DNA of 32,455 bases from NCBI GenBank assembly GCA_947492745.1, contig CANLOE010000081.1:1-32455 (forward strand), in the 5' to 3' direction. Source of the stretch: an uncultured Cyclobacteriaceae bacterium (GTDB taxonomy: Bacteria > Bacteroidota > Bacteroidia > Cytophagales > Cyclobacteriaceae). Shown in pieces: positions 15,989-25,790 of the stretch. Every line of letters starts with the position of its first letter. Position 1 is the first letter of the stretch. The notes beneath the pieces were generated by a model. That model saw nothing but the letters and a program-made list of their open reading frames with translations. It was not told the origin of the DNA and did no database searches. The translations under genes were made by a program, and so were the position numbers.

Positions 15989-16426
15989 ATGAGGAAGTTG
16001 ACAAAATTACTGTGGTTATTTTCATTGATCGCTGCTTTTAGTGGTATATTGTATGCTTATGCAAGCTTTCCGGAGACGATAAGTTATCAACCTACGGCAT
16101 CGGTATCCAGAGACCAGCTTTTTTATCTGAGTCTGGCTTTTGTGGTGCTGAGCAATTTTGGCTTTTATGCTTTCTGTCACCGGTTCGAGAAAAACAAACA
16201 TCCATTCTCAGAGGCCATAACTTCCTGGCTCTATGGTTTTGCGCTGGCGCTGAATATTTTTTGTATGGCCGGCCTACTCTTTCTGAACCTCTACAATGGT
16301 GACGGCAATCCGAATCTCGGCTATTTCGGAACTTTTCTTTACCTCTCTTTAGGCCTGGTCGGTCTTCTGGTACTGATGTTTCCCATAGTCATGATTTTAA
16401 ATAGGAAAAGCTTGGTAAAAAGCTGA
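15989..16426 (+). CDS. Small four-helix integral membrane protein
   Basis: 145 residues with four hydrophobic helices: LLWLFSLIAAFSGILYAYA (N-terminal), LFYLSLAFVVLSNFGFYAF, SWLYGFALALNIFCMAGLLF and YLSLGLVGLLVLMFPIVMI. The loop after the first helix (PETISYQPTASVSRDQ) would face the periplasm. The end is basic (NRKSLVKS). No domain was recognised. It precedes parE by 175 bp on the same strand, so co-transcription is possible but not needed. Confidence 0.75.
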   Translation: MRKLTKLLWLFSLIAAFSGILYAYASFPETISYQPTASVSRDQLFYLSLAFVVLSNFGFYAFCHRFEKNKHPFSEAITSWLYGFALALNIFCMAGLLFLNLYNGDGNPNLGYFGTFLYLSLGLVGLLVLMFPIVMILNRKSLVKS

Positions 16427-16601
16427 TAATCAAATATTTGAATAAGTATCTTATACTCTGTCCTTTAGGCAGATATAGTTAAGCTTTGCTTTGATCGATT
16501 TGTAGCACTGGTCAATCGGTATGTCCGAAGTTTTCATCTTCTGGATTATCGATTGCCTGTATTTTTACGTATATTTCGGGTTTTGATGTAATAAGGAACT
16601 G

Positions 16602-18494
16602 ATGGCGAAAGACAATATTGAATACACCGAGGATAGTATCAAGTCTCTGGACTGGAAGGAGCACATACGCCTCCGGCCAGGGATGTATATAGGTAAACTA
16701 GGGGATGGCTCCGCACAGGATGACGGTATATATGTTTTGGTCAAAGAAGTCATGGACAACTGTATCGATGAGCACATGATGGGCCACGGCAGGACCATTG
16801 ACGTGAAGATTACCGATAAACGTGTAGAGGTCAGGGATTATGGAAGGGGCATACCCCTAGGTAAGGTCGTCGACTGCGTCTCCAAGATCAATACGGGAGG
16901 TAAGTACGACAGTGGTGCTTTTCAAAAATCTGTCGGTCTGAACGGAGTAGGTACAAAGGCGGTCAATGCACTCTCCAACTACTTTAAGGTACAGTCCTTT
17001 CGTAACAATGAAACCAAGGTAGCGGAATTCGAACGGGGTATCATTACCCATGATGCGGAAGTGACCAAAACCAGTCTTAGAAACGGTACTTTGGTATCTT
17101 TCGAACCCGATGAGACGGTATTCAAGAACTTTCACTTCATACCGGACTATCTCAATGACCTGATATGGAACTATGTGTTTCTCAATGCGGGCCTGACCAT
17201 TAACTTCAATGGAAAGAAGTATCATTCCGCCAACGGATTACTGGACCTGCTCCACCGTAAAGCTGATGTAGAAAGTCTGCGGTATCCCGTCATACACCTA
17301 AAAGGAGAAGATATAGAACTGGCCCTGACCCATGCCAATCAGTATGGAGAAGAGTACTACTCCTTTGTCAATGGGCAGTATACGACTCAGGGAGGAACAC
17401 ACTTGGCCGCCTTAAGGGAGGCTCTGGTCAAAACGGTACGTGATTTTTACGGTAAGAATTTCGATGCTTCCGATGTACGGACTGCGATTATCGGAGCTGT
17501 AGCCGTACGGGTACAGGAACCCGTGTTCGAATCACAGACCAAAACCAAGCTCGGTTCGCAGAATGTAGGTCCCGATGGCCCTACCATGAGGACTTTTGTC
17601 AACGACTTTGTCAAAAAGGCCTTGGACGACTACCTGCACAGGCACAGTGATGTGGCCGATGCCCTCTTGAAAAGGATACTACAGTCGGAGCGTGAGAGAA
17701 AGGATATCGCCGGTATCAAAAAACTGGCCAATGAAAGAGCCAAAAAGGCCAACCTGCACAACAAAAAGCTCCGAGACTGCCGTATTCACCTCAACGATAA
17801 GAAAGGAGACAAAAGAGAGGACTCCGTTATCTTCATCACGGAAGGGGACTCGGCCAGTGGCTCCATCACCAAATCCAGGGATGTACAGACGCAGGCCGTT
17901 TTCAGCCTGAGGGGAAAACCGTTGAACTGCTTCAACTTGACCAAGAAAGTCGTCTACGAAAATGAGGAGTTCAACCTTCTCCAACATGCGCTGAACATAG
18001 AAGATGGCATTGACGGTCTGCGTTACCGTAAGATCATCGTAGCTACGGATGCCGATGTGGACGGTATGCACATCCGCCTGTTGCTATTGACATTTTTCCT
18101 ACAGTTCTTCCCCGATCTGGTGCGTCAGGGACACTTGTTCATATTAGAAACACCACTGTTTCGGGTGAGGAACAAGAAAGAAACCATTTATTGCTATAGC
18201 GAAGAAGAAAGAAGGGCCGCTATCGATAGACTAGGAAAGAATCCTGAAATCACACGCTTCAAGGGTCTAGGAGAGATATCCCCGGAAGAATTCGGTAATT
18301 TTATAGGGGAGGACATTCGTTTGGATCCGATTATACTGAACAAGGAAACCCAAGTAAAGCAGTTATTGAGTTTTTATATGGGAAAGAACACGCCGGACAG
18401 GCAGCGCTTCATCGTGGATAACCTCAAGATAGAAAAAGACCTCATCGAAGAGATGAAAGAAGAGGTGTCCGAGGAGGTATTGGAAGGCGAGTAA
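16602..18494 (+). CDS. parE: DNA topoisomerase IV subunit B (ParE)
   Basis: 630 residues, the compact length of Bacteroidota ParE without the large GyrB insertion. The GHKL ATPase domain has the [11 protein letters not shown]-box (N53), D79 in [18 protein letters not shown] and [13 protein letters not shown]. The transducer carries QTKTKLGSQ (Q-T-K loop). The TOPRIM domain has EGDSASGS (E414) and DADVDGMH (D483, D485, D487), with the metal-binding acids intact. The C-terminal region has [10 protein letters not shown]. ParE hydrolyses ATP to drive strand passage for chromosome decatenation together with ParC, encoded 159 bp downstream. It could in principle be called GyrB-like, but the length and pairing with parC favour topoisomerase IV. 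Confidence 0.97.
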   Translation: MAKDNIEYTEDSIKSLDWKEHIRLRPGMYIGKLGDGSAQDDGIYVLVKEVMDNCIDEHMMGHGRTIDVKITDKRVEVRDYGRGIPLGKVVDCVSKINTGGKYDSGAFQKSVGLNGVGTKAVNALSNYFKVQSFRNNETKVAEFERGIITHDAEVTKTSLRNGTLVSFEPDETVFKNFHFIPDYLNDLIWNYVFLNAGLTINFNGKKYHSANGLLDLLHRKADVESLRYPVIHLKGEDIELALTHANQYGEEYYSFVNGQYTTQGGTHLAALREALVKTVRDFYGKNFDASDVRTAIIGAVAVRVQEPVFESQTKTKLGSQNVGPDGPTMRTFVNDFVKKALDDYLHRHSDVADALLKRILQSERERKDIAGIKKLANERAKKANLHNKKLRDCRIHLNDKKGDKREDSVIFITEGDSASGSITKSRDVQTQAVFSLRGKPLNCFNLTKKVVYENEEFNLLQHALNIEDGIDGLRYRKIIVATDADVDGMHIRLLLLTFFLQFFPDLVRQGHLFILETPLFRVRNKKETIYCYSEEERRAAIDRLGKNPEITRFKGLGEISPEEFGNFIGEDIRLDPIILNKETQVKQLLSFYMGKNTPDRQRFIVDNLKIEKDLIEEMKEEVSEEVLEGE

Positions 18495-18653
18495 CGGTTC
18501 ATAATGAAAGGGCACTTACTCGAATAGGCTAGTGCTTGTCACTACCAAAACGGGATGGCCTGCCCACCTGAGGTACAAACTATAGCTTTTAATATAAAAA
18601 CACTAGTATCAATAGAATAGCCATAAACCTTATAGGTGAGGCAATAGAACAGC

Positions 18654-21356
18654 ATGGAAGAAGAAAATAAAGCAGAGGATAACGAACAGGAAGGAACCAT
18701 TCACGACATTACCCCCGTCTCGGGCATGTACGAGAATTGGTTTTTGGATTATGCTTCTTATGTCATTTTAGAAAGGGCAGTCCCGGCCATAGAAGATGGT
18801 TTCAAACCCGTTCAGCGCCGTATCATGCATTCGCTAAAAGAAATGGACGATGGTCGTTACAACAAAGTAGCGAATGTCATCGGTAGTACCATGCAGTACC
18901 ATCCCCATGGTGATGCTTCCATAGGTGATGCCATCGTCAATATAGGACAGAAAGACCTGCTTATCGATACACAGGGTAACTGGGGCGATGTACGCACGGG
19001 CGATGGTGCGGCGGCGCCGAGATATATCGAAGCCCGCCTGTCCAAGTTTGCGCTAGAGGTCACTTACAATCCACAGACTACAGAGTGGCAACTCTCTTAC
19101 GATGGACGGAAGAAAGAACCCGTGACGCTTCCCGTGAAGTTTCCGCTACTACTGGCGCAGGGTGTGGAGGGTATCGCTGTGGGACTTTCAACAAAGATAC
19201 TGCCACATAATTTCAGTGAGCTGATCAAAGCCTCCACTGACCTGCTCAAAGGAAAGAAAGCAAAAATCTATCCTGACTTCGCCACGGGAGGCATGGCCGA
19301 CTTCTCCGAATACAATCAGGGACTGAGAGGGGGAAAGGTCAAGGTCAGGGCCAAAATCGAAGAATACGACAAGAAAACACTAGTGATCCGTGATATCCCT
19401 TATGCTACCACGACTACAGGGCTGATCGATTCCATTATCAAGGCCAACGATAAAGGAAAGATCAAAATCAAACAGGTCGTGGACAATACGGCAAAGGAGG
19501 TAGAGATACTGGTCACTCTGGCACCGGGACAGTCCCCGGATATCACTATAGATGCGCTGTATGCCTTTACGGACTGCGAGGTATCCATCTCTCCCAATGC
19601 CTGTGTCATTATCGATGATAAGCCACATTTCATGCCCGTTGATGAGATTCTCAAAATCAACACGGACCAGACTGTCACACTGCTGACCAGAGAGCTGGAA
19701 ATCAAAAGGGCCGAGTTGATGGAGAAGATACTGTTCTCCTCCCTAGAGAAGATCTTTATCGAAAACCGTATCTATCGCGATATCGAAGAATGCGAAACCT
19801 GGGAAGAGGTCATCCAGACCATAGATAAAGGCCTAGAGCCTTATAAGCCCCAGTTTTATAGGGAAATCGTCGAAGAGGACATCGTGCGCCTTACCGAAAT
19901 CAAAATCAAGCGTATATCGAAGTTCGATGCCTTCAAGGCTGATGAACTTATGCGCAAGCTAGAAGAGGAACTGAAAAAGACCGAATACAATCTGGCAAAT
20001 ATCATTGAGTATGCCATCGCCTATTTCAATAACCTGCTGGAGAAATACGGAAAAGGAAAAGAAAGGAAAACAGAGATCAAATCCTTCGACAGTATAGCGG
20101 TCAATATAGTGGCGGCCAATAATCAGAAACTATATGTCAACCGTCAGGACGGTTTCATAGGCTATGGACTGAAGAAAGATGAGTTCGTCTGCGAGTGTTC
20201 CGACATCGATGATATCATCGTCATCCGCAGGGATGGTAAGTGCATGGTGTCACGTATTGCGGATAAAGTCTTTATGGGAAAAGATATACTCTATGCAGGA
20301 GTGTGGAAGAAAGGCGATGAGCGGATGGTCTATAACCTCATTTACCTCGATGCCAAGACGGGACGCTCCATGGTCAAGCGTTTCAGTGTGCTGGCCATCA
20401 CTAGAGATAAGGAATATGAGCTGACCAAAGGAGCGAAAGGCTCAAAGATTACTTACCTATCGGCCAATCCCAATGGTGAAGCGGAAGTAGTCACCGTAAA
20501 ACTGAGCTCCAGCAGTCGTGCCAGAACAAAGGTATTCGACTTCGACTTTGCCGATATAGAAATCAAAGGACGGGGCGCGGGAGGAAATATCCTGACCAAG
20601 TACACGGTTAGAAAAATAGAGTTCAAATCAGAAGGACTGTCTACACTGACAGGACTGGACATCTGGTATGATAGTGCCGTGGGCAGACTGAACAAAGACG
20701 GGCGCGGACAGCTGGTCGGCAATTTCAATGGTGAGGACAAGATACTGGTCATATACAAAGAAGGTAGCTATGAACTGACCTCCTATGAAGTGACCAACCG
20801 CTATGAGGCCGAGAAGGTACAACTGTTAACAAAATTTGATGCGAAAACTGTTATTTCAGTGGTCCACTATGATGGTGCCGTCAAGAACTATTATATCAAA
20901 CGTTTTCGGATAGAAACCACCACTACTGATAAGAAATTTGTTTTTATCAGTGAGGCTAGAGGTTCAAAATTAGTATTGGTATCCACTCATCCCGCACCGG
21001 AACTGGAAGTAGAGTTCATTCGTGGTAAAGGTCGGGACAAAGAGAAAGAAATACAGGAAGTCAACGGTCTCATCGATGTCAAGGGCTGGAAAGCAGCTGG
21101 CAATAAGTTGTCGCCCTATCAGGTAAAGAAAATCAAATTGATAGAACCCGAGCTGGAGAAAAAACAGACGGAAGATGCCGATGAGGACGGTAATGATACC
21201 CCTACTTCGGATTTTGATGCTACTGACAATGCCGGTAGTACTTCCAGGGAAGAGACCAAGGAAGAAAAACCATTGACACCGCCCGATCAGGAAAAGAGGA
21301 ATAAAGGGAAAGGCAATGGCTACGGTAGCGGAGAGACCATAGAACTGGACTTTTGA
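18654..21356 (+). CDS. parC: DNA topoisomerase IV subunit A (ParC)
   Basis: 900 residues. The breakage-reunion domain opens with YASYVILERAVPAIEDGFKP and VQRRIMHSLKEM, then the quinolone-region sequence HPHGDASIGDA and the catalytic tyrosine Y124 in APRYIEARLSKFA. A coiled coil around residues 430-470 (MRKLEEELKKTEYN) carries the dimer gate. A C-terminal propeller with several strands (about 490-830) follows, and the tail is acidic and Gly/Lys rich (about 840-900). The tail is longer than in E. coli ParC and looks disordered. It acts with ParE to decatenate and relax DNA. A shorter partner subunit upstream and no GyrA-box (QRRGGKG) in the C-terminal domain support ParC rather than GyrA. trmH follows 41 bp downstream. 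Confidence 0.96.
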   Translation: MEEENKAEDNEQEGTIHDITPVSGMYENWFLDYASYVILERAVPAIEDGFKPVQRRIMHSLKEMDDGRYNKVANVIGSTMQYHPHGDASIGDAIVNIGQKDLLIDTQGNWGDVRTGDGAAAPRYIEARLSKFALEVTYNPQTTEWQLSYDGRKKEPVTLPVKFPLLLAQGVEGIAVGLSTKILPHNFSELIKASTDLLKGKKAKIYPDFATGGMADFSEYNQGLRGGKVKVRAKIEEYDKKTLVIRDIPYATTTTGLIDSIIKANDKGKIKIKQVVDNTAKEVEILVTLAPGQSPDITIDALYAFTDCEVSISPNACVIIDDKPHFMPVDEILKINTDQTVTLLTRELEIKRAELMEKILFSSLEKIFIENRIYRDIEECETWEEVIQTIDKGLEPYKPQFYREIVEEDIVRLTEIKIKRISKFDAFKADELMRKLEEELKKTEYNLANIIEYAIAYFNNLLEKYGKGKERKTEIKSFDSIAVNIVAANNQKLYVNRQDGFIGYGLKKDEFVCECSDIDDIIVIRRDGKCMVSRIADKVFMGKDILYAGVWKKGDERMVYNLIYLDAKTGRSMVKRFSVLAITRDKEYELTKGAKGSKITYLSANPNGEAEVVTVKLSSSSRARTKVFDFDFADIEIKGRGAGGNILTKYTVRKIEFKSEGLSTLTGLDIWYDSAVGRLNKDGRGQLVGNFNGEDKILVIYKEGSYELTSYEVTNRYEAEKVQLLTKFDAKTVISVVHYDGAVKNYYIKRFRIETTTTDKKFVFISEARGSKLVLVSTHPAPELEVEFIRGKGRDKEKEIQEVNGLIDVKGWKAAGNKLSPYQVKKIKLIEPELEKKQTEDADEDGNDTPTSDFDATDNAGSTSREETKEEKPLTPPDQEKRNKGKGNGYGSGETIELDF

Positions 21357-21397
21357 TACTATTGTATACATGATTTATTGAAATCCAAAGTAAAACT

Positions 21398-22087
21398 ATG
21401 TCCGACGACTACAACAGGGCCTTGATACAGTTTCTGTCTACTTACGTTACCGACCATAAGAAAGCCCTGATCAAGGAGGCCCTATCCCGTAGGACACAGT
21501 ACCTCACGGTGGTGCTGGAGGATATATACCACCCCCATAATGCCAGTGCCGTAGTTCGTACCTGTGATTGTTTCGGTATACAGGACCTGTATGTTATAGA
21601 GGGCAAACATCGCTATGAGGTAAATCCAAAAGTAGTCCACGGAGCCTCCAAGTGGGTCGATATCTACAAGTACGAACAAGGCAGCGGAGAGCATAATACC
21701 AAAAAATGCTTTGAGGAACTGAAGTCCAAAGGATATAGGATACTGGCTACATCGCCCGTTCAGAACAGCGTTTCCATTCATGATGTGACACTGGAGGAAA
21801 AGACTGCCCTGGTGTTCGGTACCGAAGTTTCCGGTATCAGTGCATATGCTGCTGAGCATGCCGATGAGCTGGTGCATATTCCCATGTACGGTTTTACGGA
21901 AAGCTTTAATATATCCGTCAGCGCAGCACTATGTATGAATGTACTCCGTGATAAACTACTGAACTCAAAACTGGACTGGAACCTTAGTGATCGAGTGAAG
22001 GAGACCATCACCTTAGACTGGTACAAAAAGATAGTCAATCAGCCCGAAGTGTTGGAAAAAGCATTTTTACGTTCTTATTATCAGTAA
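21398..22087 (+). CDS. trmH: tRNA (guanosine-2'-O)-methyltransferase TrmH
   Basis: 229 residues, equal to the usual length of TrmH. SPOUT-fold motifs are intact: motif 1 HPHNASAVVRTCDCFG (N48, R54, which bind and activate the ribose), motif 2 LVFGTEVSGIS (140-148), and motif 3 IPMYGFTESFNISVSAALCM (about 161-180) forming the knot that holds S-adenosylmethionine. It should 2'-O-methylate G18 in the D-loop of tRNAs; a close rRNA methyltransferase role (RlmB-like) is less likely because the extra N-terminal RNA-binding domain is absent. It is 41 bp downstream of parC and probably in the same transcript; 176 bp then separate it from the next gene. Confidence 0.93.
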   Translation: MSDDYNRALIQFLSTYVTDHKKALIKEALSRRTQYLTVVLEDIYHPHNASAVVRTCDCFGIQDLYVIEGKHRYEVNPKVVHGASKWVDIYKYEQGSGEHNTKKCFEELKSKGYRILATSPVQNSVSIHDVTLEEKTALVFGTEVSGISAYAAEHADELVHIPMYGFTESFNISVSAALCMNVLRDKLLNSKLDWNLSDRVKETITLDWYKKIVNQPEVLEKAFLRSYYQ

Positions 22088-22263
22088 AATAAACTATTTT
22101 AGTACTTGTGATAAATACAAATGCACTACATGAAAAGTTAATACACTACTAAATTTTAGTTTCCTATCCTGTATACTCCATAATGATATACTATGAACAA
22201 AGGACCGATACCGGTGTGCAACACTGTTCGTTCTTCTTACGTTGTTAAGTTCAAATTGCTTCC

Positions 22264-22911
22264 ATGAAAAAATATATCAAATGGTCTCTTATTGCCTCAC
22301 TGTCCATGGTGATACTATTTGTGTTGGGAAGTAATCTATGGATAGTCTATGCCAATGGCAGTAAAGTATACCGCGATATGGGCAATGTACCACCAAACGA
22401 AGTAGCACTCGTATTGGGAACCAGTAATAAGCTGACCAATGGAAATCCCAACCCTTTTTTCCAACATCGTATCCATACTGCCGCACTACTGTATCATCAA
22501 AAAAAAGTAAAGCATTTCATCCTGAGCGGAGATAACCGCACTAAATTCTATAACGAACCGATTGCCATGAAAAAAGCATTGATGGCAAAAAACGTTCCCG
22601 AATCTGCCATAACACTGGACTATGCGGGTTTCAGGACCTTGGATTCTATCGTACGGTGCAAGGAGGTCTTTGGACAGGCAAAAGTCACCATTATCACACA
22701 ACCTTTTCATAGTTTTAGGGCCTTGTTCATTAGTCGGTTCTACGATGTAGATGCCATCGTGATGACTACAGAAGAGATTGCTATGCGGCGTTCCCTCTCC
22801 GTTAAAATGAGGGAGTACCTTGCCCGGCCCAAAGCGGTATGGGATCTGTATATTGCAGATGTGAAACCTAAGTTTTTGGGGAAGAAAGAATATATCAATA
22901 GTTCTTTATAG
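22264..22911 (+). CDS. SanA/YdcF family (DUF218) membrane protein
   Basis: 215 residues. An N-terminal membrane helix (WSLIASLSMVILFVLGSNLW) precedes a DUF218 domain: ALVLGTSNKLTNGNPNPFF, HRIHTAALLYHQKKVKHFILSGD, then the middle motif ESAITLDYAGFRTLDSIVRC, ITQPFHSFRALFISRF, and KMREYLARPKAVWDLY. The motif GTSNK-x-NPFFQHRI is close to SanA, which helps cell-envelope barrier function in E. coli; the exact activity of SanA is unknown. The bulk should be periplasmic, anchored to the inner membrane. The gene sits between trmH and the GH50 enzyme on the same strand. Confidence 0.88.
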   Translation: MKKYIKWSLIASLSMVILFVLGSNLWIVYANGSKVYRDMGNVPPNEVALVLGTSNKLTNGNPNPFFQHRIHTAALLYHQKKVKHFILSGDNRTKFYNEPIAMKKALMAKNVPESAITLDYAGFRTLDSIVRCKEVFGQAKVTIITQPFHSFRALFISRFYDVDAIVMTTEEIAMRRSLSVKMREYLARPKAVWDLYIADVKPKFLGKKEYINSSL

Positions 22912-22961
22912 ATTTCCGTTCTCTCTTTTACCTTTCGGTTAACATCAGAACCTTTTCCTAC

Positions 22962-25043
22962 ATGCTGAAAAACATCATCTTTTACGCTATACCTATGTTT
23001 TGGTCGATATACGCTCATGCGCAGCAAAATAGGCCATTACCACTTTTTGAATTTGAAAAAGATGATCATAGAACCTTTGTGACCGAAGTAAGCGCCCGTT
23101 ATGAACGAGTCGCTAATACTGCTTTGTCTCGATTGAAAATAGTTACAGATCCGAAAGTAACCAAACCTGGGATAATCCTGAAACGCCCAAAGCAACGGAA
23201 ATGGAACCTGGAGGGATATTATGAGGTGAAAGCTGATGTTACGAACCTTGGCTCCACAAAGATGCAGGTAGAAATGTTCGTGGGCAATGATCCCGATGGA
23301 CTGATTCGATGGTATTGTTCGGATTATGTGGATCTAGAGCCCTCAGAAACAAAGACCATAACTGTAGCCTTGGCCTGGAGTCCATGGGTACATTTCCCAC
23401 AACCCAATATCGTAGGTATGAGAGGAATACCGGGAAAGATAAAAACCGCTATCGACAAAATCGACCAGATAGCTTTCTACTCCCGGTATGCGATAAATAA
23501 GGATGTATTCACTATCGGTAATATCAGGGCCGTGGGCCAATTAGAGGTTAGGGACACCACGGGCTTTTTTCCGTTTATAGACCGTTTTGGGCAGTATAGG
23601 CACAAAGACTGGAAGGGAAAAACCCATACTGTCGACGAATTGGTAAAAGAATACCAAAGGGAGCAAGCAGAATTACATTCGTCTACAACAGTGCCTGACC
23701 GTAGTGCCTATGGAGGCTGGTCCGCAGGTCCAAGATTAAAAGGCACAGGCTTCTTCCGAACGGAAAAATACCAAGGAAAATGGTGGATGGTCGATCCGGA
23801 AGGATATCTTTTTTGGTCCAATGGAGTGAACTGCGTTTCTCCTACGACGGGAACCACGGGCATTACTCATAGAGAGCACTATTTCCAAAGCCTGCCCAGC
23901 GATGATAACAACCCCTTTTACTCCCAAAGTAGCTGGGCCAGCCATGGTTTCTACAAAGGTAAGGTACCCTACACTACCTATAATTTTTATGGAGGCAATC
24001 TGAACAAAAAATATGGCCCGGAATGGTTGGAGAAGTTTCGGGAAACAGTGCATCTCCGATTCCGACACTGGGGGCTGAACACTATAGGTTTTGTCTCTGA
24101 TAGAGGTGCCATAGACCAGCGAAAAACCCCATATGTAGGTTCCATATGGATAAGGAACACTATAAAAATAGAGGGTTCGGAAGGGTTTTGGGGTAAGTTT
24201 CACGACGTATACGACGAACGGTTCAAAACTGCGGTAAAAGCTTCCATACTAACACAGCAAAAAGGAGCAGGAGACCCGTGGTGCATTGGATTTTTTATCG
24301 ATAATGAACTCTCATGGGGCGACGTCGGCTCTCTTGCCATAGCAGCACTGAGAAGCCCTGCTACTCAGGCGGCAAAAATCGAGTTTGTCAAAGACCTAAG
24401 AAAAAAGTACAAAAAGATAGCCGCCTTAAATACTGTATGGGGAACAAGGTATCGCTCTTGGGAGGCGCTGTTACAAAGCAAAACCGTACCTGATGAAAAA
24501 AGGGCCGAGGATGACCTATTTTCCTTTTATGAGAAAACAGCACTCACCTATTTCAAAATCATCAAAGAAGGACTCCATACCATTGCCCCTGATCAAAACT
24601 ACCTTGGATGTCGGTTTGCTTGGGCCAATAACGATATCGTTCTGAAATCAGCGGCAAGATACATTGACATTATCAGTTTTAACAAGTATGAATACAGTGT
24701 AGCCAATGTAGGCCTGCCTACGGGTGTCGACAAACCCATAATGATAGGAGAGTTTCATTTTGGGGCTACCGATAGAGGGCATTTCCATGCCGGGGTCAAA
24801 GCGGCCAAAAACCAAGAAGAAAGGGCTTTGTTCTATCAAGATTATATGGAAGGAGCCTTGAAAAACCCCCTGATAGTCGGGGCGCACTGGTTTCAATACA
24901 TTGACCAGCCCTTTACAGGCCGTGGAGATGGTGAGAACTACAATGTAGGTCTTGTAGATGTTGCCGATACGCCCTACAAAGAGCTTATAGATAAAGTGAA
25001 AGAAATAGGCCGTAAGCTGTATACCTATAGAATGAGGCATTGA
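22962..25043 (+). CDS. GH50 family glycoside hydrolase (beta-agarase type)
   Basis: 693 residues. A signal peptide (about 1-20, ending AHAQ) is followed by an N-terminal beta-rich carbohydrate-binding-like domain (about 30-215) and a catalytic barrel (about 240-690). Barrel motifs are those of GH50 agarases: GTGFFRTEKYQGKWWMVDPE, FFIDNELSWGD with the predicted acid/base E449, MIGEFHFGATDRGHFHAG with the predicted nucleophile E597, and NPLIVGAHWFQYIDQPFTGR. Family members cleave beta-1,4 linkages of agarose, often as exo-enzymes releasing neoagarobiose; the true substrate here is not known. It stands alone: no SusC/SusD, sulfatase or other hydrolase gene is in this window. ATG 22962 fits the signal peptide and is 50 bp after the SanA-like gene. 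Confidence 0.9.
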   Translation: MLKNIIFYAIPMFWSIYAHAQQNRPLPLFEFEKDDHRTFVTEVSARYERVANTALSRLKIVTDPKVTKPGIILKRPKQRKWNLEGYYEVKADVTNLGSTKMQVEMFVGNDPDGLIRWYCSDYVDLEPSETKTITVALAWSPWVHFPQPNIVGMRGIPGKIKTAIDKIDQIAFYSRYAINKDVFTIGNIRAVGQLEVRDTTGFFPFIDRFGQYRHKDWKGKTHTVDELVKEYQREQAELHSSTTVPDRSAYGGWSAGPRLKGTGFFRTEKYQGKWWMVDPEGYLFWSNGVNCVSPTTGTTGITHREHYFQSLPSDDNNPFYSQSSWASHGFYKGKVPYTTYNFYGGNLNKKYGPEWLEKFRETVHLRFRHWGLNTIGFVSDRGAIDQRKTPYVGSIWIRNTIKIEGSEGFWGKFHDVYDERFKTAVKASILTQQKGAGDPWCIGFFIDNELSWGDVGSLAIAALRSPATQAAKIEFVKDLRKKYKKIAALNTVWGTRYRSWEALLQSKTVPDEKRAEDDLFSFYEKTALTYFKIIKEGLHTIAPDQNYLGCRFAWANNDIVLKSAARYIDIISFNKYEYSVANVGLPTGVDKPIMIGEFHFGATDRGHFHAGVKAAKNQEERALFYQDYMEGALKNPLIVGAHWFQYIDQPFTGRGDGENYNVGLVDVADTPYKELIDKVKEIGRKLYTYRMRH

Positions 25044-25110
25044 TACCGGCACTGGCCGATGCCATCATCCATTGTCTTTTTCCAACCCACCCTAAAATTA
25101 CCCGTGTTTT

Positions 25111-25283
25111 TAACCCAGAATGTCCATTAGAAAATCTATTCCGGACTTAACTGGCTTCAAATCAGTAAATGAATGCGTCTTTTGAATTAACCGTAGCGGT
25201 GCTACGCTGAATCCAAGAAAACGCCCTGATTCATTGCCATTTAAGTCCTCATGACGAAGTTCCAACGAACATTCTGGGTTTAA
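25111..25283 (+). repeat. Palindromic repeat, family A, copy 7
   Basis: The cleanest family A unit: perfect 12-bp outer ends AACCCAGAATGT and ACATTCTGGGTT, middle stems GGACTTAA and TTAAGTCC, and tip CGTAGC-GGT-GCTACG. It is nearly identical to the inverted copy at 11390-11562 about 13.5 kb away. Confidence 0.92.
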
Positions 25284-25313
25284 TAGTTCCATAATAGAAA
25301 TTTTTGCAATAAC

Positions 25314-25460
25314 GCTGAAGTGATTTAGACTTTTTGTTTGGCACCGAGAATTTAGGCTTTTTCCCTTGCATAGCCATAGCAGCGCTATCGCAAGTTTTGT
25401 CAACGAAGGATGAGGTAAAATGAAAAGTAAGAAATGCGACCTATAAAATATAGGTTTGTA
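25314..25460 (+). repeat. Hybrid family F/D repeat
   Basis: The left half begins GAAGTGATTTAGACTTTTTG and TTTGGCACCGAGAATTTAGG, as in the family F copies at 10389 and 29575. The right half (GTCAACGAAGGATGAGGTAA, then AAATGCGACCTATA and AGGTTTGTA) aligns with inverted family D. The tip is ATAGC-AGC-GCTAT, which is also the family D tip read on the other strand. F and D therefore share a common tip, and this copy looks recombinant. Confidence 0.6.
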
Positions 25461-25776
25461 TTGAACCCAAAATGACCAATAGCCTTCCTATTACGAGCAT
25501 AAATTGCTTCAGGATAAGCGGTTTTACGCTGCGCAGGTTTTACCTTAATCATCAATTGACTCATTATATGGATTGATTTCAACGGCATTCGTCGAACCTG
25601 TGGTTTGACTCATTATATCGATTGATTTCAACGGCATTCGTCGCATCTTCGATTTAGTTCACTGTTTGGTTTTATATTATGAGTTCATGAACCTTCGGTT
25701 TAATTCTCCTTGCCTAAACCACTGATTTTATTGCACTTTGCATCAAGAAATACTATTGGTCAATTTGGATGGAACC
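25461..25776 (+). repeat. Palindromic repeat, family C, copy 2, enlarged loop
   Basis: Left arm: TTGAACCCAAAATGACCAAT and TACGAGCATAAATTGCTTC. Right arm: AAACCACTGATTTTATTGCA and CTATTGGTCAATTT. It is about twice the usual length because about 150 bp, including a 49-bp tandem duplication, sit in the loop. Confidence 0.72.
25556..25653 (+). repeat. 49-bp tandem duplication in a repeat loop
   Basis: Two direct copies at a 49-bp period, each beginning TTGACTCATTATAT and containing GATTGATTTCAACGGCATTC and GTCG; they agree at nearly all of the first 40 positions. No third copy was seen in the window. Confidence 0.85.
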
Positions 25777-25790
25777 CGAATTCTACATTG

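Noticed and set aside
25461-25776. Possible CRISPR array
   Set aside because: Only two direct 49-bp units with no spacers, inside a palindromic repeat, and no cas genes are present.
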